Below are positions 18,898-26,797 of a DNA stretch of 37,328 nt, in pieces. The stretch spans positions 1 through 37,328 of the forward strand of contig CACBHZ010000009.1 in assembly GCA_902539195.1 (NCBI GenBank). Reading direction: 5' to 3'. The translations under genes were made by a program, and so were the position numbers. The notes below the pieces were generated by a model. The model did not search any database. It had not been told where the DNA came from and saw only the letters and a list, made by a program, of their open reading frames with translations. Numbering within the stretch: position 1 is the first letter of the stretch; every line of letters begins with the position of its first letter. Source of the DNA: an uncultured Pelagibacteraceae bacterium (GTDB lineage Bacteria; Pseudomonadota; Alphaproteobacteria; Pelagibacterales; Pelagibacteraceae).

Positions 18898-18925
18898 GGC
18901 CCCACATTGTGGGGCCTTTTTTTTT
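18898..18925 (+). terminator. Intrinsic terminator after the porin
   Basis: GGCCCCAC (18898-18905), loop ATT, and GTGGGGCC (18909-18916) form a perfect 8-bp GC-rich hairpin followed by nine T (18917-18925). It is the only clear intrinsic terminator in the window. The reverse strand has only a short T run after the hairpin, so it may be weakly bidirectional. The T tract runs into the stop codon of the opposing gene. Confidence 0.95.
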
Positions 18926-19451
18926 ACTTAAAATATGAAATTCCACTAAAACCATCACAACATAACAATTTTAATTTTCTAATATTTTCTTTTGAAAAAC
19001 CACCAAGTGCTATAACTGGTTTTTTTGTTAATCTTCTTAGAATTCGAAATTTATTTTTACCAAGATAATTTTTGTTTTTTTTAAATACAGAGGAGATAAA
19101 TATTAAATTGACTTTTTGTTTTTCCTTGATTCGTATTTCTTTCAAATTATGAGCAGAACCAATTAATAAAAATGATGAAATGACTTGAAATGACAAATGT
19201 TGAAAGTTACTGTAAAAAGAGGGTAAATAAGCGCCATCTAACCTAAGTTTTAGGGCTAATTTTATGTTATTTGATAAAAAAAATTTAATTTTTTTTTTTT
19301 TACAATAATTTTTAATTTTAATTATTTCATTAACATTTAATTTTTTTTTATAATTTCTAAAAATTATACCTGTATTATTCTCCAATTTATCAATATTATT
19401 TTTTTTAAAAGAATTTATAAAATAAAATTTTTTTAAAAAATACTTATGCAT
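18924..19451 (-). CDS. ThiE/TenI-like protein, divergent
   Basis: The 175-residue product resembles the thiamine-phosphate synthase/TenI barrel family. FFLSNNIKLALKLRLDGAYLPS stands where the family has IND...A...GADGVHL, followed by GSAHNLKEI, IFISSVFKKNKNYLG, and the phosphate-binding end VIALGGFSKENIRKLKLLCCDGFSGI. It is shorter than ThiE, and the usual His in GVHL is Tyr. The first part is strongly lysine-rich. Catalytic activity is therefore uncertain; it may be a divergent ThiE or a TenI-type relative. Its ATG directly abuts the yggS start codon. Confidence 0.7.
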   Translation of the reverse strand: MHKYFLKKFYFINSFKKNNIDKLENNTGIIFRNYKKKLNVNEIIKIKNYCKKKKIKFFLSNNIKLALKLRLDGAYLPSFYSNFQHLSFQVISSFLLIGSAHNLKEIRIKEKQKVNLIFISSVFKKNKNYLGKNKFRILRRLTKKPVIALGGFSKENIRKLKLLCCDGFSGISYFK

Positions 19452-20108
19452 ATTACTATTAAAAATTTACTTAAAATTGATGAAAAAGTTAAGGAAAAAA
19501 TTTCATCAGACAAAAATTTAATTAAATTACCAAATATTATTGCTGTTTCAAAAACTTTTAAATTAGATCACATAATGCCTTTAATAAATTATGGACATTT
19601 GCATTTTGGAGAAAATAAAGTTCAGGAAGCTGTAGAAAAATGGACTAATGTAAAAAAAGAAAATAAAAAAATTAAACTCCATTTGATTGGAAGACTGCAG
19701 ACTAATAAAGTAAAGATAGCTGTAAATTTGTTTGATTATATACATTCTTTAGACAGTAAAAAACTTGCTGACAAAATATCTATTCAACAAAAAGAACAAA
19801 ACTTAAAAACAAAAATTTTCATTCAAGTAAACATAGGAAATGAAGAGCAAAAATCAGGCATTCGAGTAGATGAAACACTCGATTTCTATAATTATTGTAA
19901 GCAGATAAATTTAGATGTTTTAGGGTTGATGTGTATTCCTCCATACAATGAAGAAAGTTCTAAATATTTTGATGAGATGAACAATTTGAATGATAAACTT
20001 AATTTGCAAGAACTGAGTATGGGAATGTCTTCGGACTACTTAAACGCTATAGAAAAAGGTTCTACTTTTGTGCGTATTGGATCTAACATATTTGGAAAAA
20101 GAAGTTAG
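19446..20108 (+). CDS. yggS: PLP homeostasis protein, YggS/PLPBP family
   Basis: This 220-residue protein is a pyridoxal-phosphate-binding barrel that buffers PLP and protects amino-acid metabolism; it has no known catalysis. The PLP lysine is Lys36 in NIIAVSKTF, and other marks are HFGENKVQEAVEKW, HLIGRLQTNK, IQVNIGNEEQKSGI, LGLMCIPP, LSMGMSSDY and VRIGSNIFGKR. Length is typical. The ATG (19446-19448) is followed at once by the minus-strand start of the ThiE-like gene, so any ribosome site or promoter lies inside that gene. The stop overlaps the next convergent gene by 4 bp. Confidence 0.95.
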   Translation: MHITIKNLLKIDEKVKEKISSDKNLIKLPNIIAVSKTFKLDHIMPLINYGHLHFGENKVQEAVEKWTNVKKENKKIKLHLIGRLQTNKVKIAVNLFDYIHSLDSKKLADKISIQQKEQNLKTKIFIQVNIGNEEQKSGIRVDETLDFYNYCKQINLDVLGLMCIPPYNEESSKYFDEMNNLNDKLNLQELSMGMSSDYLNAIEKGSTFVRIGSNIFGKRS

Positions 20109-20599
20109 AGTATTATTATATTAGTATTTATTTTTACTAATTTAACAAGAATCAAAAAATCTTTCTCTAGTAAACCAATACATCCAGCAGTTGGCTTATA
20201 ATTCTTTGTTAAGTGAATAAAGATTGCGCTGCCATTTCCAAGTATAGGATCAAACCAATTTTGTTTTATTGGGATAAAAAAATCATATTTATAATCAGAT
20301 CTGAATAAGTTTTCATGTTTTACCTTTATATTAGTTTTTATCAATTTGTTATAATAATTTTTACTCTTGATATCATCACACCAACCCATATCTTTTTTTA
20401 TTTTTAATGCTCTTAAACTAGTCTGGGGCTTTTTTTTTCTATCAGATCTAAAGTAAAGATTCTCAATACCAAATATCCCCCTTGGGGTTTTTCCGTCTCC
20501 TTCTACTTTATTTTTAGTAAAACCATTCCTCCCTACACAACATTTAAATTTAAAGTCATCGAATATTAGAGTATCTTTATTTTTTATAACAATTGTCAT
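20105..20599 (-). CDS. L,D-transpeptidase (YkuD) fold protein without signal peptide
   Basis: The 164-residue protein has the YkuD catalytic signature with His129 in AIFIHL and Cys140 in TAGCIGL; RNGFTKNKVEGDGKTPRGIF near the N-terminus is the usual substrate-side strand. L,D-transpeptidases cross-link or trim peptidoglycan in the periplasm through the active cysteine. The N-terminus MTIVIKNKDTLIFDDFKF lacks a signal peptide or membrane helix, so export is not explained, unless the start is wrong or another route exists. It converges with yggS through a shared TTAG stop overlap and diverges from the downstream regulator with 11 bp between starts. Confidence 0.82.
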   Translation of the reverse strand: MTIVIKNKDTLIFDDFKFKCCVGRNGFTKNKVEGDGKTPRGIFGIENLYFRSDRKKKPQTSLRALKIKKDMGWCDDIKSKNYYNKLIKTNIKVKHENLFRSDYKYDFFIPIKQNWFDPILGNGSAIFIHLTKNYKPTAGCIGLLEKDFLILVKLVKINTNIIIL

Positions 20600-20610
20600 A
20601 TTCTATATTT

Positions 20611-21174
20611 ATGAGTTTAATTCAGACCTTAATTATACACAAATTTCCTGTATTATTTAGTATTTTGAATGAAATTAAAAGTAATTTAAGTTTCAATATT
20701 CAAAATTTAAATAATAATGATTTTCATGAAATTCAAAGTAAAAAAAATATTGTAATTATATCTGGAGAAAAAAAAAAAAATTTCCAAAATCAAATTAACA
20801 TTGATTTATATCCAGTAAATATCCAAAAATTGATCGAAATAATTAATGTTCAATTTCTAAAGAACAAATTTAATCAACAAAATAATATAAAAGCAGGAAG
20901 ATACTTTATTAACTTAAATTCAAGAGCAATGATTTCAGGAGATAAATCTTTACAGCTTACTGAAAAAGAAATTAAAATAATTAATTTTTTAAATAATATA
21001 AAAGAGCCAGTTTCAGTTGAAAAATTACAATCAGAAGTTTGGGGGTATAAATCTAAACTGGAAACGCATACTGTTGAGACACATGTTTATAGATTAAGAA
21101 AGAAAGTTGAAAAAAAATTTAAAGATAATTTCTTTATTATAAGTTCGAAAAATGGTTATAAAATCCAAGAATAA
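20611..21174 (+). CDS. OmpR/PhoB-type winged-helix regulator with degenerate receiver
   Basis: This 187-residue protein has a C-terminal OmpR-type winged helix (about residues 95-187), with LTEKEIKIINFL, LQSEVWGY, THTVETHVYRLRKKVE and ISSKNGYKI. The N-terminal half has receiver-like strand spacing, but the acidic pair is absent (LIIHKFP), the phospho-acceptor strand reads NIVIISG with no Asp, and the usual Lys before Pro in strand 5 is missing. It probably does not take phosphate in the normal way. ATG 20611 is chosen as start; a TTG at 20593 would add six residues and run into the opposing gene. The next small gene begins inside its 3' end. Confidence 0.8.
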   Translation: MSLIQTLIIHKFPVLFSILNEIKSNLSFNIQNLNNNDFHEIQSKKNIVIISGEKKKNFQNQINIDLYPVNIQKLIEIINVQFLKNKFNQQNNIKAGRYFINLNSRAMISGDKSLQLTEKEIKIINFLNNIKEPVSVEKLQSEVWGYKSKLETHTVETHVYRLRKKVEKKFKDNFFIISSKNGYKIQE

Positions 21175-21283
21175 AAAAAATCGCTTCGCAAAAGAATTAT
21201 TTTCAAAAAAGTATAAAACTAAAGTAGTAAAACCAAAAAAAGGCAAAGGAAGCTATAGCAGAAAACGAAATTTTAAAGCCTAG
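21152..21283 (+). CDS. arfA: ArfA-like ribosome-rescue factor, 43 residues
   Basis: A short frame starts with an ATG 23 bp before the regulator stop and ends TAG at 21281-21283. The 43-residue, strongly basic product contains NRFAKELFSKKYKTKVVKPK followed by KGKGSYSRKR. This resembles the ArfA core (in E. coli LFRQRVEK.KKGKGSY.RK). ArfA recruits release factor 2 to ribosomes stalled at the 3' end of broken mRNA. The E. coli gene has a long hydrophobic tail and a hairpin that truncates its message; neither is seen here, so the protein would be made directly. It overlaps the regulator by 23 bp and the opposing kinase by 11 bp. The short length keeps some doubt. Confidence 0.8.
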   Translation: MVIKSKNKKNRFAKELFSKKYKTKVVKPKKGKGSYSRKRNFKA

Positions 21284-22202
21284 CACCTATTTGCTGAATT
21301 ACTTTGGACGACATTTCTCTTCCTTTATTTAAACAATCCATTTGATTAAAACCCCTTAGGTGTCCATGCAAGAATCCAGCTGCAAATAAATCTCCAGCTC
21401 CAGTAAGATCTTTTATGTTTAGATTTTTTTCAATATTATTTTCTGTAATTTCGTCCCCAAAAATTGAAATCGCTCCTTTTTCTCCACGAGTAACAACTAA
21501 GAGTTTTTTTAGATCTTTTCCAAAATCAATTACTTCGTTGAAATTTTTAGCCTCGATTAATGAAATTATTTCTTGTTCATTTGCAAATATAATATCCAGT
21601 TTATTTCTTACTAAATCTAAAAAATGTGGCTTATGTCTATCTACGCAGAACTGATCAGATAATGACATAGCGACTTTATTTGCGCTTATAATAGCTTTTT
21701 CGAATGCCTTCTTTGGCGCTCCTTCATCCCATAAGTATCCTTCAAGCAGTATAATTTCTGATTGTTTTATTATTTCGCTGTCTACATCGTTTTCATTAAT
21801 TTTTCCTGCAGTTCCTAAAAATGTACACATTGTTCTCTCTGAATCTGGCGTCACTAATATTAAACATGTTCCAGTAGGTAATTCCTCATCCTTCTTTTTG
21901 TAAAAATATTCAACATTTTCAGATCTCAACCCATCCTCATATTTGCTACCTAATTCGTCATCGCTAACTTTTCCAATAAAACCAACTTTATTACCCAATT
22001 GTGATAGTCCAACTATAGAATTAGCAACAGATCCGCCAGATATTGTTTTTTCGATGATTAAATTTGATAAAAGTGATTTAAATTCTTTTTCGTCAAAAAT
22101 AAGCTTCATTGTGCTTTTGGTTAAATTATTTTGAACAATAAAGTTATCATCAACTTTACAAATGACATCAACAATAGCATTGCCTATTCCTAAGATTTTC
22201 AT
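21273..22202 (-). CDS. PfkB-family kinase, adenosine-kinase-like
   Basis: This 309-residue ribokinase-fold enzyme phosphorylates a sugar or nucleoside hydroxyl with ATP. It has the N-terminal ILGIGNAIVDV, the substrate-binding GGSVANSIVGLSQLG, GTCLILVTPDSERTMCTFLG, and the C-terminal catalytic signature DLTGAGDLFAAGFLHG with the GAGD base. The GNAIVDV start and overall pattern fit the adenosine kinase/PfkB group, but the substrate cannot be fixed from sequence. The start is set at 22202 (MKILGIGN); the open frame continues upstream but only within nth. It is last in the grpE-to-kinase run, 1 bp after the nth stop. Confidence 0.87.
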   Translation of the reverse strand: MKILGIGNAIVDVICKVDDNFIVQNNLTKSTMKLIFDEKEFKSLLSNLIIEKTISGGSVANSIVGLSQLGNKVGFIGKVSDDELGSKYEDGLRSENVEYFYKKKDEELPTGTCLILVTPDSERTMCTFLGTAGKINENDVDSEIIKQSEIILLEGYLWDEGAPKKAFEKAIISANKVAMSLSDQFCVDRHKPHFLDLVRNKLDIIFANEQEIISLIEAKNFNEVIDFGKDLKKLLVVTRGEKGAISIFGDEITENNIEKNLNIKDLTGAGDLFAAGFLHGHLRGFNQMDCLNKGREMSSKVIQQIGARL

Positions 22203-22203
22203 T

Positions 22204-22857
22204 TTAAGCCTTTTTAGTTTTAATTGGTTTTTTTCTTTTAGGATAACAAGAAGTACAAATTTTACAAGAGATACCGTAACATTCTCGTGCTTTGCAATAT
22301 TCTCTACCATAATAAATTATTTGAAGGTGGAGTTTGTTCCAATATTTTTTTGGAAATAATCTTTTCAAATCTTTTTCTGTTTGGACAACATTTTTACCAT
22401 TGGTTAAACCCCATCGTTGAGCAAGTCTATGTATATGAGTATCTATTGGAAATGCAGGGAAACCAAAACCTTGAGACATTACTACACTTGCAGTTTTGTG
22501 TCCAACTCCAGGCAATTCTTCTAATTCCTCAAAAGTCCTTGGAACCTTACCATTATATTTTTCAACTAACTTTTTTGATAGATTATAAACACTTTTTGCT
22601 TTAATTCTAAAAATACCAATACTTCTTATTAATTTTTCAATTTTCCTTCTTCCAAGTTTAACAAAATGCTGAGGTTTATTATATTTTGGATATATATTCT
22701 TTGTAACATTGTTTACATTTACATCTGTGCACTGAGCTGAAAGCAAAACAGATATTAAAAGTGTGAATATATTTCTATGTTTTAATGGTATAGGTGTTTT
22801 TGGATAAGTTTTATTCAGTATTCTTAAAACTATTTTGGCTCTTTGAACTTCATTCAT
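22204..22857 (-). CDS. nth: Endonuclease III
   Basis: Nth is a DNA glycosylase/AP lyase that removes oxidised pyrimidines. The 217-residue protein has the helix-hairpin-helix LPGVGHKTASVV with catalytic Lys121 and the catalytic Asp139 in PIDTHIHR. Its C-terminal iron-sulfur loop has five cysteines at 188, 193, 198, 201 and 204. E. coli has C-X6-C-X2-C-X5-C; here the outer pair keeps the same separation but the second ligand position holds Gly195, with Cys193 nearby, so ligand spacing has changed. The start codon shares one base with the dapB stop. A lysine-rich tail ends the protein. Confidence 0.93.
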   Translation of the reverse strand: MNEVQRAKIVLRILNKTYPKTPIPLKHRNIFTLLISVLLSAQCTDVNVNNVTKNIYPKYNKPQHFVKLGRRKIEKLIRSIGIFRIKAKSVYNLSKKLVEKYNGKVPRTFEELEELPGVGHKTASVVMSQGFGFPAFPIDTHIHRLAQRWGLTNGKNVVQTEKDLKRLFPKKYWNKLHLQIIYYGREYCKARECYGISCKICTSCYPKRKKPIKTKKA

Positions 22858-23639
22858 TACCTAAAATTCAGAAGATTTCTCATTGAGTAAAGACCTGGTT
22901 TCTTATTAATTAACCATTTAGCAGCAGTTATCGCTCCCTCTGAGTATAAAGCTCTATCAAAAGCTTCATGGTTTAGTGTTATAATTTCTTTCCCACTTGA
23001 AAAAGTAACTTCATGTTCACCTATAACTTCACCCTTTCTGATCGAATTGAAATTAATTTTTTTTCCATAAGGAAAATTTTTTTTATTTAAGTATTTTTTC
23101 CCGATTAATTTATAAAAGTCTTTATTTTTTCCTTCAGCAATTCCCTTTCCAAGCATTAAAGCTGTTCCAGATGGATGATCTTTTTTATGCTTATGATGTA
23201 TTTCAAAAACTTTACTTAGGTAATTATTGCCGAGGGATGCCGATGTGATCTCTGTTAAGTACATGAGTAGATTGATTCCAAGACTCATATTGCCTGCTTT
23301 TAAAATAGGGATTTTTTTGGAAAACGTTTTTATTAAAATTTCCTCTTTTTTCGTAAATCCTGTCGTGCCTATTACTACTTTTTTTTTAAGTTTTGCAGCT
23401 ATTTTTAAAACTTCAAATGTACACTTTGGAATTGTAAAATCTATTATGACATTTGCTCTACCTAGAGATTTTTCAGAATTTAATTCTGGTTTAATTCCAG
23501 TTATCTTTTTATTAATTGTTTTATTTTCAGTAAGAGTTACCAAATTAATAGATTTGTCTTTATTAGCAGATTTAATGAGCTGTTGACCCATTCTCCCCAT
23601 GCAACCTGTTATGGCTAAGTTAATTTTACCCATTCTCAA
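22857..23639 (-). CDS. dapB: 4-hydroxy-tetrahydrodipicolinate reductase
   Basis: DapB reduces hydroxy-tetrahydrodipicolinate in the diaminopimelate/lysine pathway, feeding peptidoglycan and protein synthesis. The 260-residue protein has the nucleotide-binding N-terminus NLAITGCMGRMGQQL, the VVIGTTGFTKKE segment, APNMS-like AGNMSLGINLL, and the active-site stretch EIHHKHKKDHPSGTALMLG with the His-His-Lys set. GEHEVTFSSGKEIITLNHEA follows. Two start codons are possible, 23639 (MRMGK) and 23633 (MGK). It lies 21 bp after dnaJ and touches nth. Confidence 0.95.
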   Translation of the reverse strand: MRMGKINLAITGCMGRMGQQLIKSANKDKSINLVTLTENKTINKKITGIKPELNSEKSLGRANVIIDFTIPKCTFEVLKIAAKLKKKVVIGTTGFTKKEEILIKTFSKKIPILKAGNMSLGINLLMYLTEITSASLGNNYLSKVFEIHHKHKKDHPSGTALMLGKGIAEGKNKDFYKLIGKKYLNKKNFPYGKKINFNSIRKGEVIGEHEVTFSSGKEIITLNHEAFDRALYSEGAITAAKWLINKKPGLYSMRNLLNFR

Positions 23640-23660
23640 AATTTAGATTAGCACTATTGA

Positions 23661-24785
23661 TTAGTTTTTCCAGAAACTTTTAGCCTTTTGAAAGAACTTT
23701 TTGATACTTGGATTAGATTTTTCGTTTTCAACTTCTCTAAACTTTTCAAGTAATTCTTTCTGTTCCTTATTTAAAGATATTGGTACTTCTGTATTAACTT
23801 GTACATAAAGGTCTCCAAAATCACTTCCCCTCATAAATGGCATACCCTTGCCTTTTAATCTAAATTGTTTTCCACTTTGGGTGCCTGCTGGAATTTTAAT
23901 CTTAGCTTTACCTCCATCAATTGTAGGAATTTCAATTGAAGTTCCAAGAGCAGCATCTGCTATAGAGACTGGACATTCAAAAAATAAGTTTTCATCGGAC
24001 CTTTTAAATAAGTCATGGGAGTGAACATTAATGAATAAGTATAAATCACCACTACTACCCCCTCTTGACCCAGCTTCACCTTTTCCCGAAAGCCTTATTC
24101 TTGTTCCGTCATCGACACCTTTTGGAATAGTAACTGATAATCTTTTTGAAGCTTGTTTTTTGCCTTGTCCATTACAACTAGAGCAAGGATGGGTAATTTC
24201 CTCTCCCGCACCAGCACATTGAGGACATGTTTGTTGGACCGTAAAAAAGCCCTGGCTTGATCTTACTTGACCATGACCACCACACATCGAGCATGCGCCA
24301 GCTTGATGACCTGGTTTTGAACCTGACCCACTACAAGTATCGCATTTTTCAGACGTAGAGAATTTTATATCTTGTTTCTTTCCAGAAAAAGCTTCTTCCA
24401 AAGATATAGATAAATCATATCTTAAATCCGACCCTCTATTGTTTGACCTTCTTGACCTACGGCCTCCACCAAAACCCTCTCCAAAAAAGTCCTCAAAAAT
24501 ATCGGAGAAATGATTTGAAAAATCGAAATTTCCAAATCCACCTCTTCCACCACCTCCATTTTCAAAAGCTGCATGACCAAAATTATCATAATTTTGTTTT
24601 CTCTCTGAATTGGAAAGTACATGATAAGCTTCAGATGCTTCCTTAAATTTTTCTTCAGCATCTTTATCGTCTTTATTTTTGTCTGGGTGATATTTAACTG
24701 CGAGCTTTCTGTAAGCTGATTTTATTTGATCTGCTGAAGCGCTTTTATTTACACCTAAAACTTCGTAATAATCTCTTTTTGCCAT
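23661..24785 (-). CDS. dnaJ: Chaperone DnaJ
   Basis: DnaJ delivers unfolded clients to DnaK and stimulates its ATPase. The 374-residue type I protein has a J domain (1-70) with HPD at 33-35, a Gly/Phe-rich linker, and four zinc repeats [24 protein letters not shown] and CSSCNGQG. The C-terminal client-binding domains follow. All standard parts are present. It is 28 bp downstream of dnaK and is probably co-transcribed with it. Confidence 0.98.
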   Translation of the reverse strand: MAKRDYYEVLGVNKSASADQIKSAYRKLAVKYHPDKNKDDKDAEEKFKEASEAYHVLSNSERKQNYDNFGHAAFENGGGGRGGFGNFDFSNHFSDIFEDFFGEGFGGGRRSRRSNNRGSDLRYDLSISLEEAFSGKKQDIKFSTSEKCDTCSGSGSKPGHQAGACSMCGGHGQVRSSQGFFTVQQTCPQCAGAGEEITHPCSSCNGQGKKQASKRLSVTIPKGVDDGTRIRLSGKGEAGSRGGSSGDLYLFINVHSHDLFKRSDENLFFECPVSIADAALGTSIEIPTIDGGKAKIKIPAGTQSGKQFRLKGKGMPFMRGSDFGDLYVQVNTEVPISLNKEQKELLEKFREVENEKSNPSIKKFFQKAKSFWKN

Positions 24786-24813
24786 AACATGTTATAGACA
24801 AACAGTTGTTTTT

Positions 24814-26736
24814 TTAGGCGCTTTTTTCTTTATTCTCGTCTTTCACTTCTTCAAAATCTGCATCAACAACGTTATCGTCTTTTGTATTTTCTTTCTTTAC
24901 GTCTTTTGGAGCATCTTCAGGTTTTGCACCTTGTTGTGATTTGTAGATTGCTTCACCTAATTTCATAGATGCCTGAACTAAATCTTGTGTTTTCTTTTTA
25001 ATTTCATCAACATCAGTTCCTTTAAGGGCATTTCTTAGATTTGCTGAAGCATCTTCAATAGCTTTTTTATCTGCATCTGAAACCTTACTTCCATGCTCTT
25101 TTAAATTCTTTTCAGTTGAGTGTATTAATGTATCTGCTTGATTTCTTGCATCAACAGCATCTCTTTTCTTTTTATCTTCTTCTTTATTTGACTCTGCATC
25201 TTTTACCATTTGATTAATTTCTTCATCGCTTAGTCCTCCAGATGCTTGAATTTGAATTTTTTGCTCTTTACCAGTGCCTTTGTCTTTGGCGGAGACATTA
25301 ACTATTCCATTTGCGTCAATATCAAATGTTACTTCAATTTGAGGAACTCCCCTTGGTGCTGGTGCTATGCCAACTAATTCAAAATTTCCCAAAACTTTAT
25401 TATCCGATGCCATTTCTCTTTCACCCTGAAGAACTCTGATCGATACAGCGGGTTGATTGTCTTCAGCAGTTGAAAACACTTGACTCTTTTTTGTTGGAAT
25501 TGTTGTGTTTTTATCAATTAATTTTGTTGATACACCACCCAATGTTTCTATTCCTAAAGATAAGGGAGTTACATCTAAAAGTAACACATCCTTTACGTCA
25601 CCTTGTAACACACCTGCTTGAATTGCAGCCCCCATAGCAACAACTTCATCAGGATTTACAGATTTGTTAGGATCTTTCCCAAAGAAATTTTTTACTTCTT
25701 CTATAACTTTTGGCATTCTAGTCATACCACCAACTAGCACTATTTCATCCACTTCGCTTGCAGATAAGCCCGCATCTTTTAGAGCAGTTTTACATGGCGG
25801 TATCGTTCTTGAAATAAGGTCTTCGACCAATGCCTCTAATTTAGCTCTAGTCATTTTTAAGTTAATGTGTTTCGGTCCAGTTTTATCAGCAGTAATAAAC
25901 GGAAGATTTATCTCAGTTTGTGTTGCTGATGATAATTCTATTTTTGCTTTTTCTGCAGCCTCTTTAAGTCTTTGCAATGCTAATTTGTCAGATTTTAAAT
26001 CGATACCATTTTCTTTTTTGAATTCTGATAGCAGATAATCAACAATTGAATTATCAAAATCTTCTCCACCTAAAAATGTATCGCCATTGGTGGATTTTAC
26101 TTCAAATACACCATCACCCAATTCAAGGATTGAAACATCAAATGTTCCTCCACCTAAATCGTAGACTGCAATTTTCTTATTAGCTTTTTTATCTAAACCA
26201 TATGCTAAAGATGCTGCAGTTGGTTCATTTATAATTCTTAAAACTTCAAGGCCTGCAATTTTACCTGCATCTTTTGTTGCTTGCCTTTGAGCATCATTAA
26301 AATATGCTGGAACAGTAATAACCGCTTGTTTAACTTCTGAACCTAAATATTTTTCAGCAGTCTCTTTCATTTTTTGAAGTGTGAAAGCAGATATTTGAGA
26401 TGGTGAATATTTTTGTCCTTTAGCTTCAATCCAAGCGTCACCTTTATCGGAGTTAACTATTTTAAAAGGGGCAGTCTCAACATCTTTTTTTACTGTTGGA
26501 TCATCAAAATTTCTTCCAATTAATCTTTTAACTGCAAATATAGTATTTTCAGGATTTGTGACAGCTTGCCTTTTTGCTGGTTGACCTATTAACTTTTCAC
26601 CCTCATCAGTAAATGCTACAACCGATGGTGTTGTTCTTGCACCTTCGGCATTCTCTAAAACTTTGGCTTGTGTTCCTTCCATAACGGCTACACAAGAATT
26701 TGTTGTTCCTAAATCTATTCCTATTACTTTGCTCAT
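24814..26736 (-). CDS. dnaK: Chaperone DnaK (Hsp70)
   Basis: DnaK is the ATP-driven chaperone that binds exposed hydrophobic peptides. The 640-residue protein starts [18 protein letters not shown], has [55 protein letters not shown] and [10 protein letters not shown] in the ATPase domain, [14 protein letters not shown] at the linker side, and the C-terminal end EDAPKDV...[10 protein letters not shown]. Nothing is missing. An AGG element sits just before the ATG, and a candidate RpoH promoter lies in the 61-bp gap after grpE. Its codon use is somewhat richer in preferred codons than its neighbours, as expected for an abundant protein. Confidence 0.99.
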   Translation of the reverse strand: MSKVIGIDLGTTNSCVAVMEGTQAKVLENAEGARTTPSVVAFTDEGEKLIGQPAKRQAVTNPENTIFAVKRLIGRNFDDPTVKKDVETAPFKIVNSDKGDAWIEAKGQKYSPSQISAFTLQKMKETAEKYLGSEVKQAVITVPAYFNDAQRQATKDAGKIAGLEVLRIINEPTAASLAYGLDKKANKKIAVYDLGGGTFDVSILELGDGVFEVKSTNGDTFLGGEDFDNSIVDYLLSEFKKENGIDLKSDKLALQRLKEAAEKAKIELSSATQTEINLPFITADKTGPKHINLKMTRAKLEALVEDLISRTIPPCKTALKDAGLSASEVDEIVLVGGMTRMPKVIEEVKNFFGKDPNKSVNPDEVVAMGAAIQAGVLQGDVKDVLLLDVTPLSLGIETLGGVSTKLIDKNTTIPTKKSQVFSTAEDNQPAVSIRVLQGEREMASDNKVLGNFELVGIAPAPRGVPQIEVTFDIDANGIVNVSAKDKGTGKEQKIQIQASGGLSDEEINQMVKDAESNKEEDKKKRDAVDARNQADTLIHSTEKNLKEHGSKVSDADKKAIEDASANLRNALKGTDVDEIKKKTQDLVQASMKLGEAIYKSQQGAKPEDAPKDVKKENTKDDNVVDADFEEVKDENKEKSA

Positions 26737-26754
26737 ATATTTACCTGATTGATG

Positions 26755-26785
26755 CTCATATAAGTGCTAATTTTACAACTACAAC
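26755..26785 (-). promoter_or_regulatory. Candidate RpoH (sigma32) promoter for dnaK
   Basis: On the minus strand, GTTG (26782-26785) is followed after 17 bp by CTTATATGAG (26755-26764). As I recall it, the alphaproteobacterial RpoH consensus is CTTG-N17/18-CYTATNTNNG; only the first base of the -35 differs. Predicted start of transcription is near 26748, about 12 nt before dnaK. No CIRCE repeat is present, so heat control through RpoH is the likelier mode. Confidence 0.6.
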
Positions 26786-26797
26786 CATTATAATTAA

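Noticed and set aside
20593..20610. TTG start six codons upstream for the winged-helix regulator
   Set aside because: It would overlap the opposing YkuD-fold gene start, and an ATG is available at 20611 with a sensible N-terminus.
22203..22310. Upstream extension of the PfkB kinase frame by 36 codons
   Set aside because: It overlaps the nth coding sequence in another frame and the family N-terminus starts at MKILGIGN.
26755..26764. Possible CIRCE (HrcA) element near dnaK
   Set aside because: A half-site like TTAGCACTT is present on the minus strand, but the matching GAGTGCTAA half at 9-bp spacing is missing, and no hrcA is seen. The RpoH reading fits better.
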